Source: Bacillota bacterium (GTDB lineage: Bacteria > Bacillota > Clostridia > Christensenellales > SZUA-584). Taken from it: a DNA stretch of 64,000 nt. Shown here piece after piece: positions 25,684 to 34,399 of the stretch (positions are counted from its first letter, which is position 1; each line of letters starts with the position of its first letter). A program made the translations under genes and the position numbers. The notes under the pieces were generated by a model. The model ran no database searches. It was not told the origin of the DNA and saw nothing but the letters and a program-made list of their open reading frames with translations. The stretch spans positions 124,001-188,000 of the forward strand of contig JAEYZN010000012.1 in assembly GCA_023428025.1 (NCBI GenBank). The letters are read 5' to 3'.

Positions 25684-26412
25684 TCAATCTTTATGGCATA
25701 CAAACTGGATTCTGCTGGAAACAGTCTGCGGAGCGTCTTTCGTAAAAGCTTCATAGATGTCAATGCGCCCGAATCCGGCAGATGAAAGCGCCTGGGACAC
25801 ATCGGATATTTCATGCGCATACTGAACATGCTGTTCAGTCAGCTTCTCATATAATTCCCCCTTTCGGATGAACAGCGTAACATCCATTGTCAGCTGATTC
25901 ATTGTTTGGTTGAATCGGTTATGCCAGATACAGACCGCATAGTCGCCGTCGTCATAAAACACTTCACCGTCCATTTGCCGCAGCTTGTGGGCCGAGCTGA
26001 TATCAAACAACAGCTTGCCGTTTCTTTTCAGTATATGATAAGCTCCGCTGAAAAAATCAGACAGACCGTTCGGATCAAGATAGTTGGGGCCGTCACACGC
26101 GCTGATAACCGCGTCGAACTGGCGTCCGGCATCGATGCGCCGCATATCCTGCTGAAGAAACACGATCTCCCGGCCGTGGCTGCGCGCATCATTGATGGCC
26201 ACGTCCAGCATTTCTGAGGAAATATCCGCCGCGACAATGTCGTGCCCCATATCGTAAAGACGGCCCGTGATGTTGCCCGTTCCGCAGCCCGCTTCAAATA
26301 TCCGAAGATCAGCCCTTCCGAGCAGACTGTTAATATATGAAGCCCAGGCATCGTAATCCACGTCTGCCATCAGGCTGTTATAAGCTTTCGCCAGATACCG
26401 GTATGCGTCCAA
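25684..26412 (-). CDS. Class I SAM-dependent methyltransferase
   Basis: 242 residues; SAM-binding motif I is FEAGCGTGNITG (39-50), followed by DMGHDIVAADISSEML and the acidic motif ISACDGPNYL. The start YRYLAKAYNSLMADVDYDAW is typical of small clostridial methyltransferases next to RNA-modification or cell-envelope genes; the substrate is unknown. The TTG start has AGGAG 7 nt upstream. It lies 50 nt before the TPR operon and may feed into it. Confidence 0.88.
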   Translation of the reverse strand: MDAYRYLAKAYNSLMADVDYDAWASYINSLLGRADLRIFEAGCGTGNITGRLYDMGHDIVAADISSEMLDVAINDARSHGREIVFLQQDMRRIDAGRQFDAVISACDGPNYLDPNGLSDFFSGAYHILKRNGKLLFDISSAHKLRQMDGEVFYDDGDYAVCIWHNRFNQTMNQLTMDVTLFIRKGELYEKLTEQHVQYAHEISDVSQALSSAGFGRIDIYEAFTKDAPQTVSSRIQFVCHKD

Positions 26413-26536
26413 ATGCGTTCTCCTGTAAGTCTATGACCGCGTTTTTTCGAATAATACTATACAACAGAGCGCGCGAATTCACAACACGGCAGACAAAGAC
26501 ATACGTTGAATTTAATAAGGATTCGGGCAGTTCGGG

Positions 26537-26565
26537 TTGACGTGTTGTCGACCTGATGCTATAAT
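26537..26565 (+). promoter_or_regulatory. Promoter of the lysine-biosynthesis operon
   Basis: TTGACG (26537-26542) and TATAAT (26560-26565), 17 nt apart. Transcription would begin near 26572, just before the riboswitch. Confidence 0.8.
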
Positions 26566-26584
26566 ATGCGATAATTAATTGAAT

Positions 26585-26752
26585 ACAGTTGAGGTGCGGT
26601 TTTCAAGAGTAGACTTAACTGAGGCATCGGGTGCCCGCGAGGTTTAGGTAGAAAGGGGAAACTGCCGAAGGCAAAACCGTCCGAAAAGTTTTGCCTGGGT
26701 GTATGGTGAACAGCCATGCAACTGTCGTCTTTTCAGGACGGAGCGCAGCTGT
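26585..26752 (+). ncRNA. Lysine riboswitch (L-box)
   Basis: The conserved L-box core is present in order: GAGGTGCGG, AGTAGACTTAACTGAGG, GAAAGGGGAAACTGCCGAAG, CTGGGTGTATGGTG and AACTGTCGTC. The closing P1 helix is formed by ACAGTTG (26585-26591) and CAGCTGT (26746-26752). A following hairpin (26758-26765 with 26785-26792) lacks a T run, so the output may not be simple termination. It precedes asd and should lower expression when lysine is abundant. Confidence 0.92.
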
Positions 26753-26863
26753 AGGCAAACAATGCATTGGTGGTATGCAAAGAGGCATTGTTGTTGTGGT
26801 GCGCGATGAAAATCCGTACCATTTTTTGTCTATAAGGATTTTAATTTGATGGAGGGATATACA

Positions 26864-27940
26864 GTGAAGCAGTACAATGTGGGCATCGTGGGTGCAACAG
26901 GCATGGTGGGACAGCGTTTTGTCTCTCTTCTTGAGAACCATCCGTGGTTCAACGTGGTTCTTTTGAGCGCCAGTGAAAATTCCGCCGGCAAGACATACAA
27001 AGAGGCTGTGGGCGGCCGCTGGGCGATGGCGACTCCCCTGCCCGAGAAATATGCGGATATGATCGTGGCGGACGCCGCCAACATCGACGCGGCCAAAGAC
27101 CTCGATTTCGTGTTCTGCGCCATCAGCCTTGACAAAGCCCAGACGAAAGCGCTGGAAGAGGCTTATGCCAAGGCCGAGATACCCGTCGTTTCCAACAACA
27201 GTGCGCACAGGGGGACAATCGACGTCCCCATGCTGATCCCCGAGGTCAACGCGGGCCATACCGACATCATCCCCAGCCAGAGAAAGCGTTTGGGAACAAA
27301 GCGCGGCTTTATCGCGGTGAAACCCAACTGCTCTATCCAGTCGTATGTGCCGGCGCTTCATCCGCTGGCCGACTTTGGCATTGAGCAGATCGTGGCCTGT
27401 ACGTATCAGGCTATCTCCGGCGCGGGCAAAACGTTTGAAAGCTGGCCGGAGATGATCGATAACGTGATCCCGTTCATCGGTGGTGAGGAGCAGAAGAGCG
27501 AGCAGGAACCGCTCAAGGTTTGGGGCCATATCGAAGGGGACCGGATTGTGACGGTGGAAAAGCCCGTCATCACAACGCAGTGTATCCGCGTGCCTGTGAC
27601 GGACGGCCACCTGGCCGCAACGTTTGTCAAATTTGCCAATAAACCGTCGACCGAAGAGATCAAAGAGCGCTGGCGGAGCTTTAAAGGCGTGCCGCAGGAA
27701 CTCGAGCTTCCCAGCGCGCCCAAGCAGTTCCTCCAGTATTTTGAGGAGGATAACCGCCCGCAGACGCAACTTGACAGAGACGCCGAGGGCGGGATGGCTG
27801 TATCGATCGGACGTCTCCGCGAAGACCCGATATATGATTACAAATTCGTGTGCCTGAGCCACAACACTTTGCGCGGCGCAGCGGGCGGCGCGGTGCTGAT
27901 GGCCGAGCTTTTGGCCGCGAAAGGACTCTTCGACCGGTAG
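26864..27940 (+). CDS. asd: Aspartate-semialdehyde dehydrogenase
   Basis: 358 residues. The NADP-binding loop is GATGMVGQ (10-17) and the catalytic Cys156 lies in KPNCSIQ; this is the archaeal/fungal-type enzyme. It reduces aspartyl phosphate to aspartate semialdehyde, the entry to lysine, threonine, methionine and the cell-wall precursor diaminopimelate. The GTG at 26864 is chosen because GGAGGG sits 7 nt upstream; the in-frame TTG and ATG at 26846 and 26849 lie before that site. First gene after the L-box. Confidence 0.95.
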   Translation: MKQYNVGIVGATGMVGQRFVSLLENHPWFNVVLLSASENSAGKTYKEAVGGRWAMATPLPEKYADMIVADAANIDAAKDLDFVFCAISLDKAQTKALEEAYAKAEIPVVSNNSAHRGTIDVPMLIPEVNAGHTDIIPSQRKRLGTKRGFIAVKPNCSIQSYVPALHPLADFGIEQIVACTYQAISGAGKTFESWPEMIDNVIPFIGGEEQKSEQEPLKVWGHIEGDRIVTVEKPVITTQCIRVPVTDGHLAATFVKFANKPSTEEIKERWRSFKGVPQELELPSAPKQFLQYFEEDNRPQTQLDRDAEGGMAVSIGRLREDPIYDYKFVCLSHNTLRGAAGGAVLMAELLAAKGLFDR

Positions 27941-27971
27941 AAATACCGCAAAAAGAAAGGAGCATGGCAGT

Positions 27972-28853
27972 ATGAGCATATTCAAGGGAGCCGGAACAGC
28001 TCTGGCGACGCCGTTCAACGACAAGGGCATCGACTTCGCCGCTTTCGAATCGCTGATCGAGTATCAGATCGAAAACGGGATCGATGCGCTCATCGTGTGC
28101 GGTACCACTGGCGAAACATCGACAATGACCAAAGATGAGGTGCATTCAGCCATCGACTTTGTCGTGAAACAGGCAGCCGGCCGTGTTCCCGTCATTGCCG
28201 GCGCGGGTTCCAACAACACCGCGGCGTCGGTCATCGCTGCCATGGAGGCGGCTGATCTTGGCGCAGACGCGCTGCTGGTCGTTACTCCCTATTACAACAA
28301 ATGCACTGATGCGGGTCTGGTCCGCCACTTCTACGCGATTGCGGATGCGGCGGGTCTTCCCATCATCGTCTACAACATCCCAGGACGGACGGGTTTCAAC
28401 ATCAGTCCCGCCGCGATGAGAGAATTGGCCCAGCACGACAAGATCGTCGCGACAAAAGAGGCCAGCGGCAACATCGTTCAGATCGTGGAAGTGGCGCACT
28501 ATTGCCCCGGTTTCGATATCTACTCGGGCAACGACGATCATATCGTCCCCATTCTTTCGGTGGGCGGTCAAGGCGTGATCTCTGTTGTGTCCAACGTTGC
28601 GCCGCGCATGACGCACGATATGGTGGAAAGCTATTTGAGCGGCGATGTCGCGAAATCCCGCGATTTGCAGCTTAAGTTGATCCCTCTCATCAAGGCGCTG
28701 TTCTCGGAGGTCAATCCTATCCCGGTCAAAATGGCGCTGAACATGATTGGCATCAACGCCGGTCTCCCCCGCCTGCCGCTTACGGAGATGAGTGCCGACA
28801 AGGCGGCTGTGCTGAAAAAAGAGCTGATCGCGCTGGGATACGATATCGCCTGA
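27972..28853 (+). CDS. dapA: 4-hydroxy-tetrahydrodipicolinate synthase
   Basis: 293 residues, TIM barrel of the usual length. CGTTGETSTM binds pyruvate, the Tyr in YNIPGRTGFN acts as general acid/base, and Schiff-base Lys162 lies in VATKEASGN. It condenses pyruvate with aspartate semialdehyde. AAAGGAG lies upstream; 31 nt after asd in the L-box operon. Confidence 0.97.
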   Translation: MSIFKGAGTALATPFNDKGIDFAAFESLIEYQIENGIDALIVCGTTGETSTMTKDEVHSAIDFVVKQAAGRVPVIAGAGSNNTAASVIAAMEAADLGADALLVVTPYYNKCTDAGLVRHFYAIADAAGLPIIVYNIPGRTGFNISPAAMRELAQHDKIVATKEASGNIVQIVEVAHYCPGFDIYSGNDDHIVPILSVGGQGVISVVSNVAPRMTHDMVESYLSGDVAKSRDLQLKLIPLIKALFSEVNPIPVKMALNMIGINAGLPRLPLTEMSADKAAVLKKELIALGYDIA

Positions 28854-28919
28854 CCCCAGAACGAGTAACCGTGCCTTTACGTCAACATCCTGCACGGTTC
28901 AAGAATATAAGAGGTTTGC

Positions 28920-30128
28920 ATGACGAATATAATTATTTGCGGCGTCAATGGCCGGATGGGACAGACTTTGGCATGCGCCGCGGCCGAATCCGGAAGCTTT
29001 GCTGTGGTGGCGGGCGTGGACAAATTTCCTGACAGCGTGCAGAACAGCTTTCCGGTGTATGCCAGCATATTTGAATGGCCGGAGAGCGCGGATGTGATCG
29101 TCGACTTTTCTCGTCCCGAAGCGCTGCATGCCAACCTTGCCTTCGCGCAGCAGAAAAATATCCCTATCGTAATCGCCACCACAGGCTACACCGACGAGGA
29201 TAAGTCGGCCATGCTTGACGCGGCTAAAAACGTCCCCGTCTTTATGTCGGCCAACATGTCGGTGGGCGTCAGCCTCCAGATGGAGCTGGTACGCCGCGCG
29301 GCGGAATTCTGGGGGGAAGACTGTGATATCGAGATTGTGGAGCGCCACCACAATCGCAAGGTGGACGCTCCGAGCGGTACGGCGCTGGCGCTGGCCGAAT
29401 ACATGAACGACGCCATGATATCCCCCAAGCCATTGATGTGCGGACGCTGCACCCGCTCCGAGAAGCGCGGGCGTGAGATCGGCATCCATGCGGTGCGCGG
29501 CGGCACGATATCCGGCGACCACAGTGTGTTGTTCATCAGCACCGACGAAGTGCTGGAGATCAATCACTTCGCCCAGTCGCCCCGTATTTTCGCGTTGGGC
29601 GCTCTGAGAGCCGCGGGCTTCATCTGCGCCAAGCCGCCGGGTTTTTACAACATGACGGATATGATCCAGCAGAACGCCATCACGAACATCTACAAGGATG
29701 ACGAACAAGCCATGGTCACGCTGGCCGATCTGCCGTTTTCGCCCAAAACAATCGCGTCGGTGTTTGCGGATATTGCCGATGTGGGCATCCGTATCGACAT
29801 CATCAGCCAGACGGCGCCGCACAACGGCCGCGTCGGTCTGTCGTTCTCTCTCCCCCATGCCGACCTGGCGCGCAGCCTGGAGCTGCTGGAAAAGTACCAG
29901 ACGGACGGCGCGCATATCGTCGCCAACGATTCGCTCTCCAAGCTGACCGTGGAAGGGCCGGGCATGGAGCGCCAGTCCGGCGTCGCGTCCCGGTTGTTCG
30001 GCGCGCTGGCGGAGAAGAACATCGGTATTTCCATCATCACAACGTCTGAGACAAAGATCAGTTTCTGCGTGGACGCCGACAGATCGCTGGAAGCGATCGG
30101 TGTGGTGGCGGAAGCGTTCTATCTGTAG
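28920..30128 (+). CDS. dapB: 4-hydroxy-tetrahydrodipicolinate reductase fused to tandem ACT domains
   Basis: 402 residues, about 150 more than normal DapB. Residues 1-245 are a complete reductase: GVNGRMGQTLA for NAD(P)H, ATTGYT, the catalytic ERHHNRKVDAPSGT near 140-153, and GTISGDHSVLF. Residues 250-402 are two ACT modules like the regulatory end of aspartokinase: ADLPFSPKTIASVFADIA, then SKLTVEGPGMERQSGVA and IITTSETKISFCVD. In aspartokinase these residues bind lysine or threonine. The frame is continuous, with no stop or separate start between the parts. It makes tetrahydrodipicolinate for diaminopimelate and lysine; lysine feedback on it is inferred. Confidence 0.93.
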   Translation: MTNIIICGVNGRMGQTLACAAAESGSFAVVAGVDKFPDSVQNSFPVYASIFEWPESADVIVDFSRPEALHANLAFAQQKNIPIVIATTGYTDEDKSAMLDAAKNVPVFMSANMSVGVSLQMELVRRAAEFWGEDCDIEIVERHHNRKVDAPSGTALALAEYMNDAMISPKPLMCGRCTRSEKRGREIGIHAVRGGTISGDHSVLFISTDEVLEINHFAQSPRIFALGALRAAGFICAKPPGFYNMTDMIQQNAITNIYKDDEQAMVTLADLPFSPKTIASVFADIADVGIRIDIISQTAPHNGRVGLSFSLPHADLARSLELLEKYQTDGAHIVANDSLSKLTVEGPGMERQSGVASRLFGALAEKNIGISIITTSETKISFCVDADRSLEAIGVVAEAFYL

Positions 30129-30134
30129 AAATTC

Positions 30135-30159
30135 AAAAAAGGGCAAGGTGCCCTTTTTT
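30135..30159. terminator. Bidirectional terminator between dapB and the MBL gene
   Basis: GGGC (30141-30144) pairs with GCCC (30150-30153), extended by six A and six T on the outer sides. It serves the dap operon on the plus strand, and on the minus strand overlaps the stop of the MBL gene. Confidence 0.85.
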
Positions 30160-30855
30160 ATTTTGCCGCGAACCTTTTGCGATATTGTCTATCCAGTGCC
30201 GTTATGGAGAAAGGCTTTCCGTGGCCGGGATAGATGCGCTTTGCGCCGCTGTTCAATATCGCTAACCATGCAGCGGAAAATTCGGCCGGGAGGTCGGCAA
30301 ACGGCGGATATATGCGCCCGGCGACCCCGAATACGGTGTCGCCCGCAAAGAATGCGTCGCCTATCTTCAACCCGATGGAACCGGCGGAATGAGCGCCAAG
30401 GCGGTACACGTGCAGATCAAAGCCGAAGCCTTCAAGCTTTCCGGTCTCAGTGATCGCGATAACATCTTCCGCACTGATGGATAATGATCCTGCGATGTAG
30501 TGCTCAGCACGCGTATCATTCGAACCAGAAAGCGCCCCAGACGCCCCGTTCCAACAGGAACAGGCGTGCGACCGTTTCCCAGCGCATCAAGCTCCTCAGC
30601 GCCCGCCACAACTTTCGCACCGGTCGCCTGACGGACTGCTTCCGCGCCGCGCGCATGGTCGTAGTGCGTATGCGTCAGAAATATCAGAGGTATCTCCAGC
30701 CCTAATGCGCGTATGCGTTTGATGATGTGTCCGGCATTGGTGTTATTCCCGGCGTCGATCAGTATCCCTTTACCGTTTTCGTATGCCAGCCATGAGGTGC
30801 CGCCCAGATGGATATAATGTTCAATCAAATCACCTTCACCATACAGATATAACAT
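30158..30855 (-). pseudogene. MBL-fold metallo-hydrolase with a frameshift
   Basis: Two overlapping reading frames together give a beta-lactamase-fold hydrolase of about 230 residues. The first (from 30855) carries the zinc motif THTHYDHARG. The second resumes with EHYIAGSLSI, then LGAHSAGSIGLKIGDAFFAGDT and YPGHGKPF, ending at 30158. The frame changes near 30500-30520. All metal ligands are present when the frames are joined, so the break is either recent, a sequence error, or real decay. Substrate is unknown; glyoxalase II-like enzymes are one possibility. Confidence 0.8.
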
Positions 30856-30873
30856 CTTACCATGTAAATGGGT

Positions 30874-30900
30874 ATAAAAAAAGAGAGCATACAGCTCTCC
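30874..30900 (-). terminator. Terminator of the pur operon
   Basis: GAGAGC (30883-30888) pairs with GCTCTC (30894-30899), followed on the minus strand by a run of seven T. It lies 12 nt past the purD stop. Confidence 0.82.
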
Positions 30901-30911
30901 TCCCAGTCTCC

Positions 30912-32162
30912 TTATTTGATGCCGATATCGCTACGGTATTGCGCGCCTTCGAAGGATATCTTCTTGACCTCACCGTACGCTTTTACGCGCGCCTCGGTGA
31001 TATCCCTACCCAGCGCCGTTATGCCCAGTACGCGTCCGCCGGACGTTATATATTCGCTGTTTTCTTTGGCTGTGCCCGCGTGGAAGACGGTGACGCCGTC
31101 TGTCTTGCCTAACCCGGCAATGGGCTTTCCTTTCGGGTAAGGCCCCGGATAGCCGCCGGAAGCCATGACCACGCAGACCGCGCTGCGCTCATCCCATTCC
31201 AGCGTGACCTCATGAAGTCTGCCGTCGATCACCGCGTCCATCACGTCCAGCAGATCGTTCTTCAGGCGCGGCAACACCACCTGCGCCTCCGGGTCTCCGA
31301 AGCGCGCGTTGTATTCCAGCAGTTTCGGTCCAGTCTGCGTCAGCATCAGGCCAAAATACAGCACGCCCTTGAACACCACGCCTTCCTGTAAAAGTGCGTC
31401 CAACGTACGGTGGATGATCGTCTCCTCCACCTCGGCGCGAACGGCGTCCGTGTATTTGGGGCTGGGCGAGAACGTGCCCATGCCGCCGGTATTGGGGCCC
31501 TGGTCGCTATCGAACACGCGCTTGTGGTCCTGCGCGCTCGCCATCGGCAGAATGGTCCTGCCGTCGCAGAAAGCCAGCACCGAGACTTCCGGCCCCGCCA
31601 TGAATTCTTCTATCACCACGCGGCTGCCCGCTTCACCGAAGACCCGCTTCACCATGATGTCGTCCAGCGCAGCCTTGGCTTCCTCCGCTGTGCTGCAGAT
31701 GATGACGCCCTTGCCCAGCGCCAGTCCGTCCGCCTTGACCACCGTGGGCAGCGGACATGTATCCACATAGGCGCAGGCGGCATAATAATCGGAAAACACC
31801 GCATATTGCGCCGTGGGGATGCCGTATTTCTTCATCAGCGTCTTGGCGTATACCTTGCTGCCCTCCAGGCGCGCGCCGTCCGCCGTGGGGCCGAATGCGC
31901 GGATGCCTTCCTTCTGCAGCGCGTCCACCAGTCCCAGATAAAGCGGATCGTCGGGCGCGACCACGACAAGGTCAAATCCCTCTTTTTTGGCGTAATCCAC
32001 AATACCGGGTATATCCGTTGCCTTGATGGGAACGCACACCGCCATGTCCGAAATGCCGCCGTTGCCCGGCGCGCAGTGTATCTCCGTGACGCCCGGGTTC
32101 TGCCGGAGTTTCCAGATGATCGTGTGTTCCCGGCCGCCGCCGCCTATCACCAGTATCTTCAT
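30912..32162 (-). CDS. purD: Phosphoribosylamine-glycine ligase
   Basis: 416 residues, ATP-grasp enzyme. The start MKILVIGGGGREHTI, the loop GDPEAQVVLPRL and the metal-site region are standard. It joins glycine to phosphoribosylamine, step 2 of purine synthesis. AAAGGAGAG precedes the ATG; it is the last gene of the operon, 12 nt after purH. Confidence 0.97.
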   Translation of the reverse strand: MKILVIGGGGREHTIIWKLRQNPGVTEIHCAPGNGGISDMAVCVPIKATDIPGIVDYAKKEGFDLVVVAPDDPLYLGLVDALQKEGIRAFGPTADGARLEGSKVYAKTLMKKYGIPTAQYAVFSDYYAACAYVDTCPLPTVVKADGLALGKGVIICSTAEEAKAALDDIMVKRVFGEAGSRVVIEEFMAGPEVSVLAFCDGRTILPMASAQDHKRVFDSDQGPNTGGMGTFSPSPKYTDAVRAEVEETIIHRTLDALLQEGVVFKGVLYFGLMLTQTGPKLLEYNARFGDPEAQVVLPRLKNDLLDVMDAVIDGRLHEVTLEWDERSAVCVVMASGGYPGPYPKGKPIAGLGKTDGVTVFHAGTAKENSEYITSGGRVLGITALGRDITEARVKAYGEVKKISFEGAQYRSDIGIK

Positions 32163-32174
32163 GCTGTCTCTCCT

Positions 32175-33707
32175 TTAGTGATTGAAATGGCGCATGCCGG
32201 TGAATACCATCACAATGCCCAGCTCGTCGCAGGCTTTGATGGAATCCTCGTCGCGGATGCTGCCGCCCGGCTGGATGACGGCGCTGATGCCGTATTGAGC
32301 GGCCAGCTTCACGCAATCGTCAAACGGGAAATACGCGTCGGACGCGAGCGCCGCGCCCTGCACTTTTTCGCCCGAGCGCTGGAGCGCGTTCTCCGCCGCC
32401 CAGATGCGCGACACCTGCCCCGCTCCGAGCCCCAGCGACTGCCCGTCCTTCGCCACGGCGATGGCGTTGCTCTTCAGGTGCTTCACCAGCTTCCACGCGA
32501 AAAGCAGATCGTTCATCTGGGCTTCGGTGGGCGCAAGATTTGTGACGACTTTCAGCTCTCCGTCCAGCAGCTTATCATCCGGCTGCTGCACAATGAGGCC
32601 GCCCAGCGGCTTTTTGATATCCAACGCCGTCTCCTTGATCTTCGCCAAGATGTCGGGCAGGCGCAGGATACGTAGGTTTTTCTTTGTCTTCAGCACTTCC
32701 AGCGCGTCGGGCGTGAAACTTGGCGCGATAACGATCTCAAGGAATATCTTGACCATCTCCTCGGCGGTCGCTTTATCCACTTCCGCGTTGACGGCGACGA
32801 TGCCGCCGTATACCGAGACAGGGTCAGCCGTATAGGCTTTCATGTAGGCTTCATATACCGTGTCTCCGCTGCCCGCGCCGCATGGGTTGGCGTGCTTGGA
32901 CGCGACGACGGTGATCTCTTCGAATTCGCGCAGACAGTCCAGCGCGCCGTTGGTGTCGTTGATGTTGTTGAAGGACAGCTCCTTGCCCCAAAGCTGCTCC
33001 GCCGCGGCCAGCGTCCCTTCGGTGCCCAGCGGCTCTTTATAGAACGCGGCGCTCTGGTGCGGGTTTTCACCGTAACGCATGTCCTGAAGCTTTTCGTAGG
33101 TCAGCGTCAGCTTGTCCGGGTACCCGCCGCCGTTCTGTTTGCGCAGGTAACCGGAGATCAGCGCGTCGTATGCAGCCGTGTGTTCAAACACCTTCACACA
33201 CAGGTCGAACTTCGTCTCACGCGTGATACCGCCGTCCTTAAGTTCGGCCAGCACGCGGTCATAGTCCGCCGGGTCCACGATGGACGCGACGTCCTGCCAG
33301 TTCTTCGCCGCGGCGCGCAGCATGGTGGGGCCGCCGATGTCGATGTTCTCAATCGCGTCTTCCAGCGTCACGTCCGGCTTGGATATCGTCGCCTTGAACG
33401 GGTACAGGTTGACGGCCACGATGTCGATGAGGCCCACGCCAAGACGCTCCACCTGCGCCATGTGGTCCGCGTTGCCGCGCATCGCCAGAATGCCCGCGTG
33501 GATGGCCGGGTGCAGCGTTTTCACACGGCCATCCAGGCACTCTGGAAAGCCGGTGATGTCCGATACGTTGGTGACGGGTACGCCCGCCTGCTCCAGCGCC
33601 TTCTGCGTGCCGCCCGTGGACAGTATCTCGAACCCGAGCTCAGCCAGGCCGGATGCGAACGCCACGACGCCCGTCTTGTCAAACACACTGAGGAATGCTC
33701 TCTTCAT
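32175..33707 (-). CDS. purH: Bifunctional AICAR formyltransferase / IMP cyclohydrolase
   Basis: 510 residues. The N-terminal 190 are the cyclohydrolase (AFLSVFDKTGV, STGGTQKAL), the rest the AICAR transformylase (ENPHQSAAFY, VASKHANPCGAG). It catalyses the last two steps to IMP. The ATG at 33707 follows GGAGG by 8 nt; an earlier in-frame TTG at 33722 is part of that site. It lies about 70 nt after purN. Confidence 0.97.
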   Translation of the reverse strand: MKRAFLSVFDKTGVVAFASGLAELGFEILSTGGTQKALEQAGVPVTNVSDITGFPECLDGRVKTLHPAIHAGILAMRGNADHMAQVERLGVGLIDIVAVNLYPFKATISKPDVTLEDAIENIDIGGPTMLRAAAKNWQDVASIVDPADYDRVLAELKDGGITRETKFDLCVKVFEHTAAYDALISGYLRKQNGGGYPDKLTLTYEKLQDMRYGENPHQSAAFYKEPLGTEGTLAAAEQLWGKELSFNNINDTNGALDCLREFEEITVVASKHANPCGAGSGDTVYEAYMKAYTADPVSVYGGIVAVNAEVDKATAEEMVKIFLEIVIAPSFTPDALEVLKTKKNLRILRLPDILAKIKETALDIKKPLGGLIVQQPDDKLLDGELKVVTNLAPTEAQMNDLLFAWKLVKHLKSNAIAVAKDGQSLGLGAGQVSRIWAAENALQRSGEKVQGAALASDAYFPFDDCVKLAAQYGISAVIQPGGSIRDEDSIKACDELGIVMVFTGMRHFNH

Positions 33708-33775
33708 ATGATAAACCTCCAAAATGAAAAATCATCACAGTAAATGGACGACCATTGGCCGTCCCCAATCCACCG

Positions 33776-34399
33776 TTATGTATCAAGAATCTTCACACGC
33801 CGTCCGTCTACCTGCAGCCGCCCCTCGCAGAGCAGCGCGACGGATTTCGGCAGTATCTCATGCTCTACCTTCAGTATGCGGGCGGCCAAAGTTTCAGGCG
33901 TGTCGTCGTCCAGCACATCCACGCATTTCTGCATGATGATGGGCCCCGTGTCCGTCCCCTCGTCCACGAAGTGCACTGTCGCGCCGGATACCTTTGCGCC
34001 GTATTCCAGCACGGCGGCATGTACGCGCCGCCCATAATAGCCTTTGCCGCAGAAAGATGGGATCAGCGCCGGGTGTATGTTGATGATCGGGAAGCTGTTG
34101 ACAAGGGCCGGTCCCAGAATGGACATATATCCCGCCAGCACCACCGCCTGCCCGCCAAAGCTTTTAATCGCGCTGATGACCGCCGCATCATGTTCGATTT
34201 GATCGGCAAAGTCGCGGAGATTGATCACCGCGGCCGGAACACCGGCGTTTTTCGCACGCTCCAGCGCAAACACATCCGGCTTGCTGGAAATAACGCCCGA
34301 CACCTTCGCGGGAATGCGCCCGTCGGCGCACGCGTCCAGAACAGCCTGCAAATTGGTGCCGCCTCCCGACACCATCACGACGAGACTGCCTATCCGCAC
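33776..34399 (-). CDS. purN: Phosphoribosylglycinamide formyltransferase
   Basis: 207 residues. The formyl-transfer residues are visible: NIHPALIPSF (Asn, His) and HFVDEGTDTGPII (Asp). SGGGTNLQA near the start binds phosphate. It uses 10-formyl-tetrahydrofolate for step 3. Its start overlaps the end of purM by 10 nt. Confidence 0.96.
   Translation of the reverse strand: MRIGSLVVMVSGGGTNLQAVLDACADGRIPAKVSGVISSKPDVFALERAKNAGVPAAVINLRDFADQIEHDAAVISAIKSFGGQAVVLAGYMSILGPALVNSFPIINIHPALIPSFCGKGYYGRRVHAAVLEYGAKVSGATVHFVDEGTDTGPIIMQKCVDVLDDDTPETLAARILKVEHEILPKSVALLCEGRLQVDGRRVKILDT

Noticed and set aside
26615..28030. Long minus-strand open frame (471 codons) opposite asd
   Set aside because: It is a codon-bias shadow: asd and the L-box on the plus strand explain the region fully, and the antisense product looks like no protein family.
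28899..30146. 415-codon minus-strand frame opposite dapB
   Set aside because: Same reason; no ribosome site, residue make-up rich in His/Arg as expected for an antisense frame.
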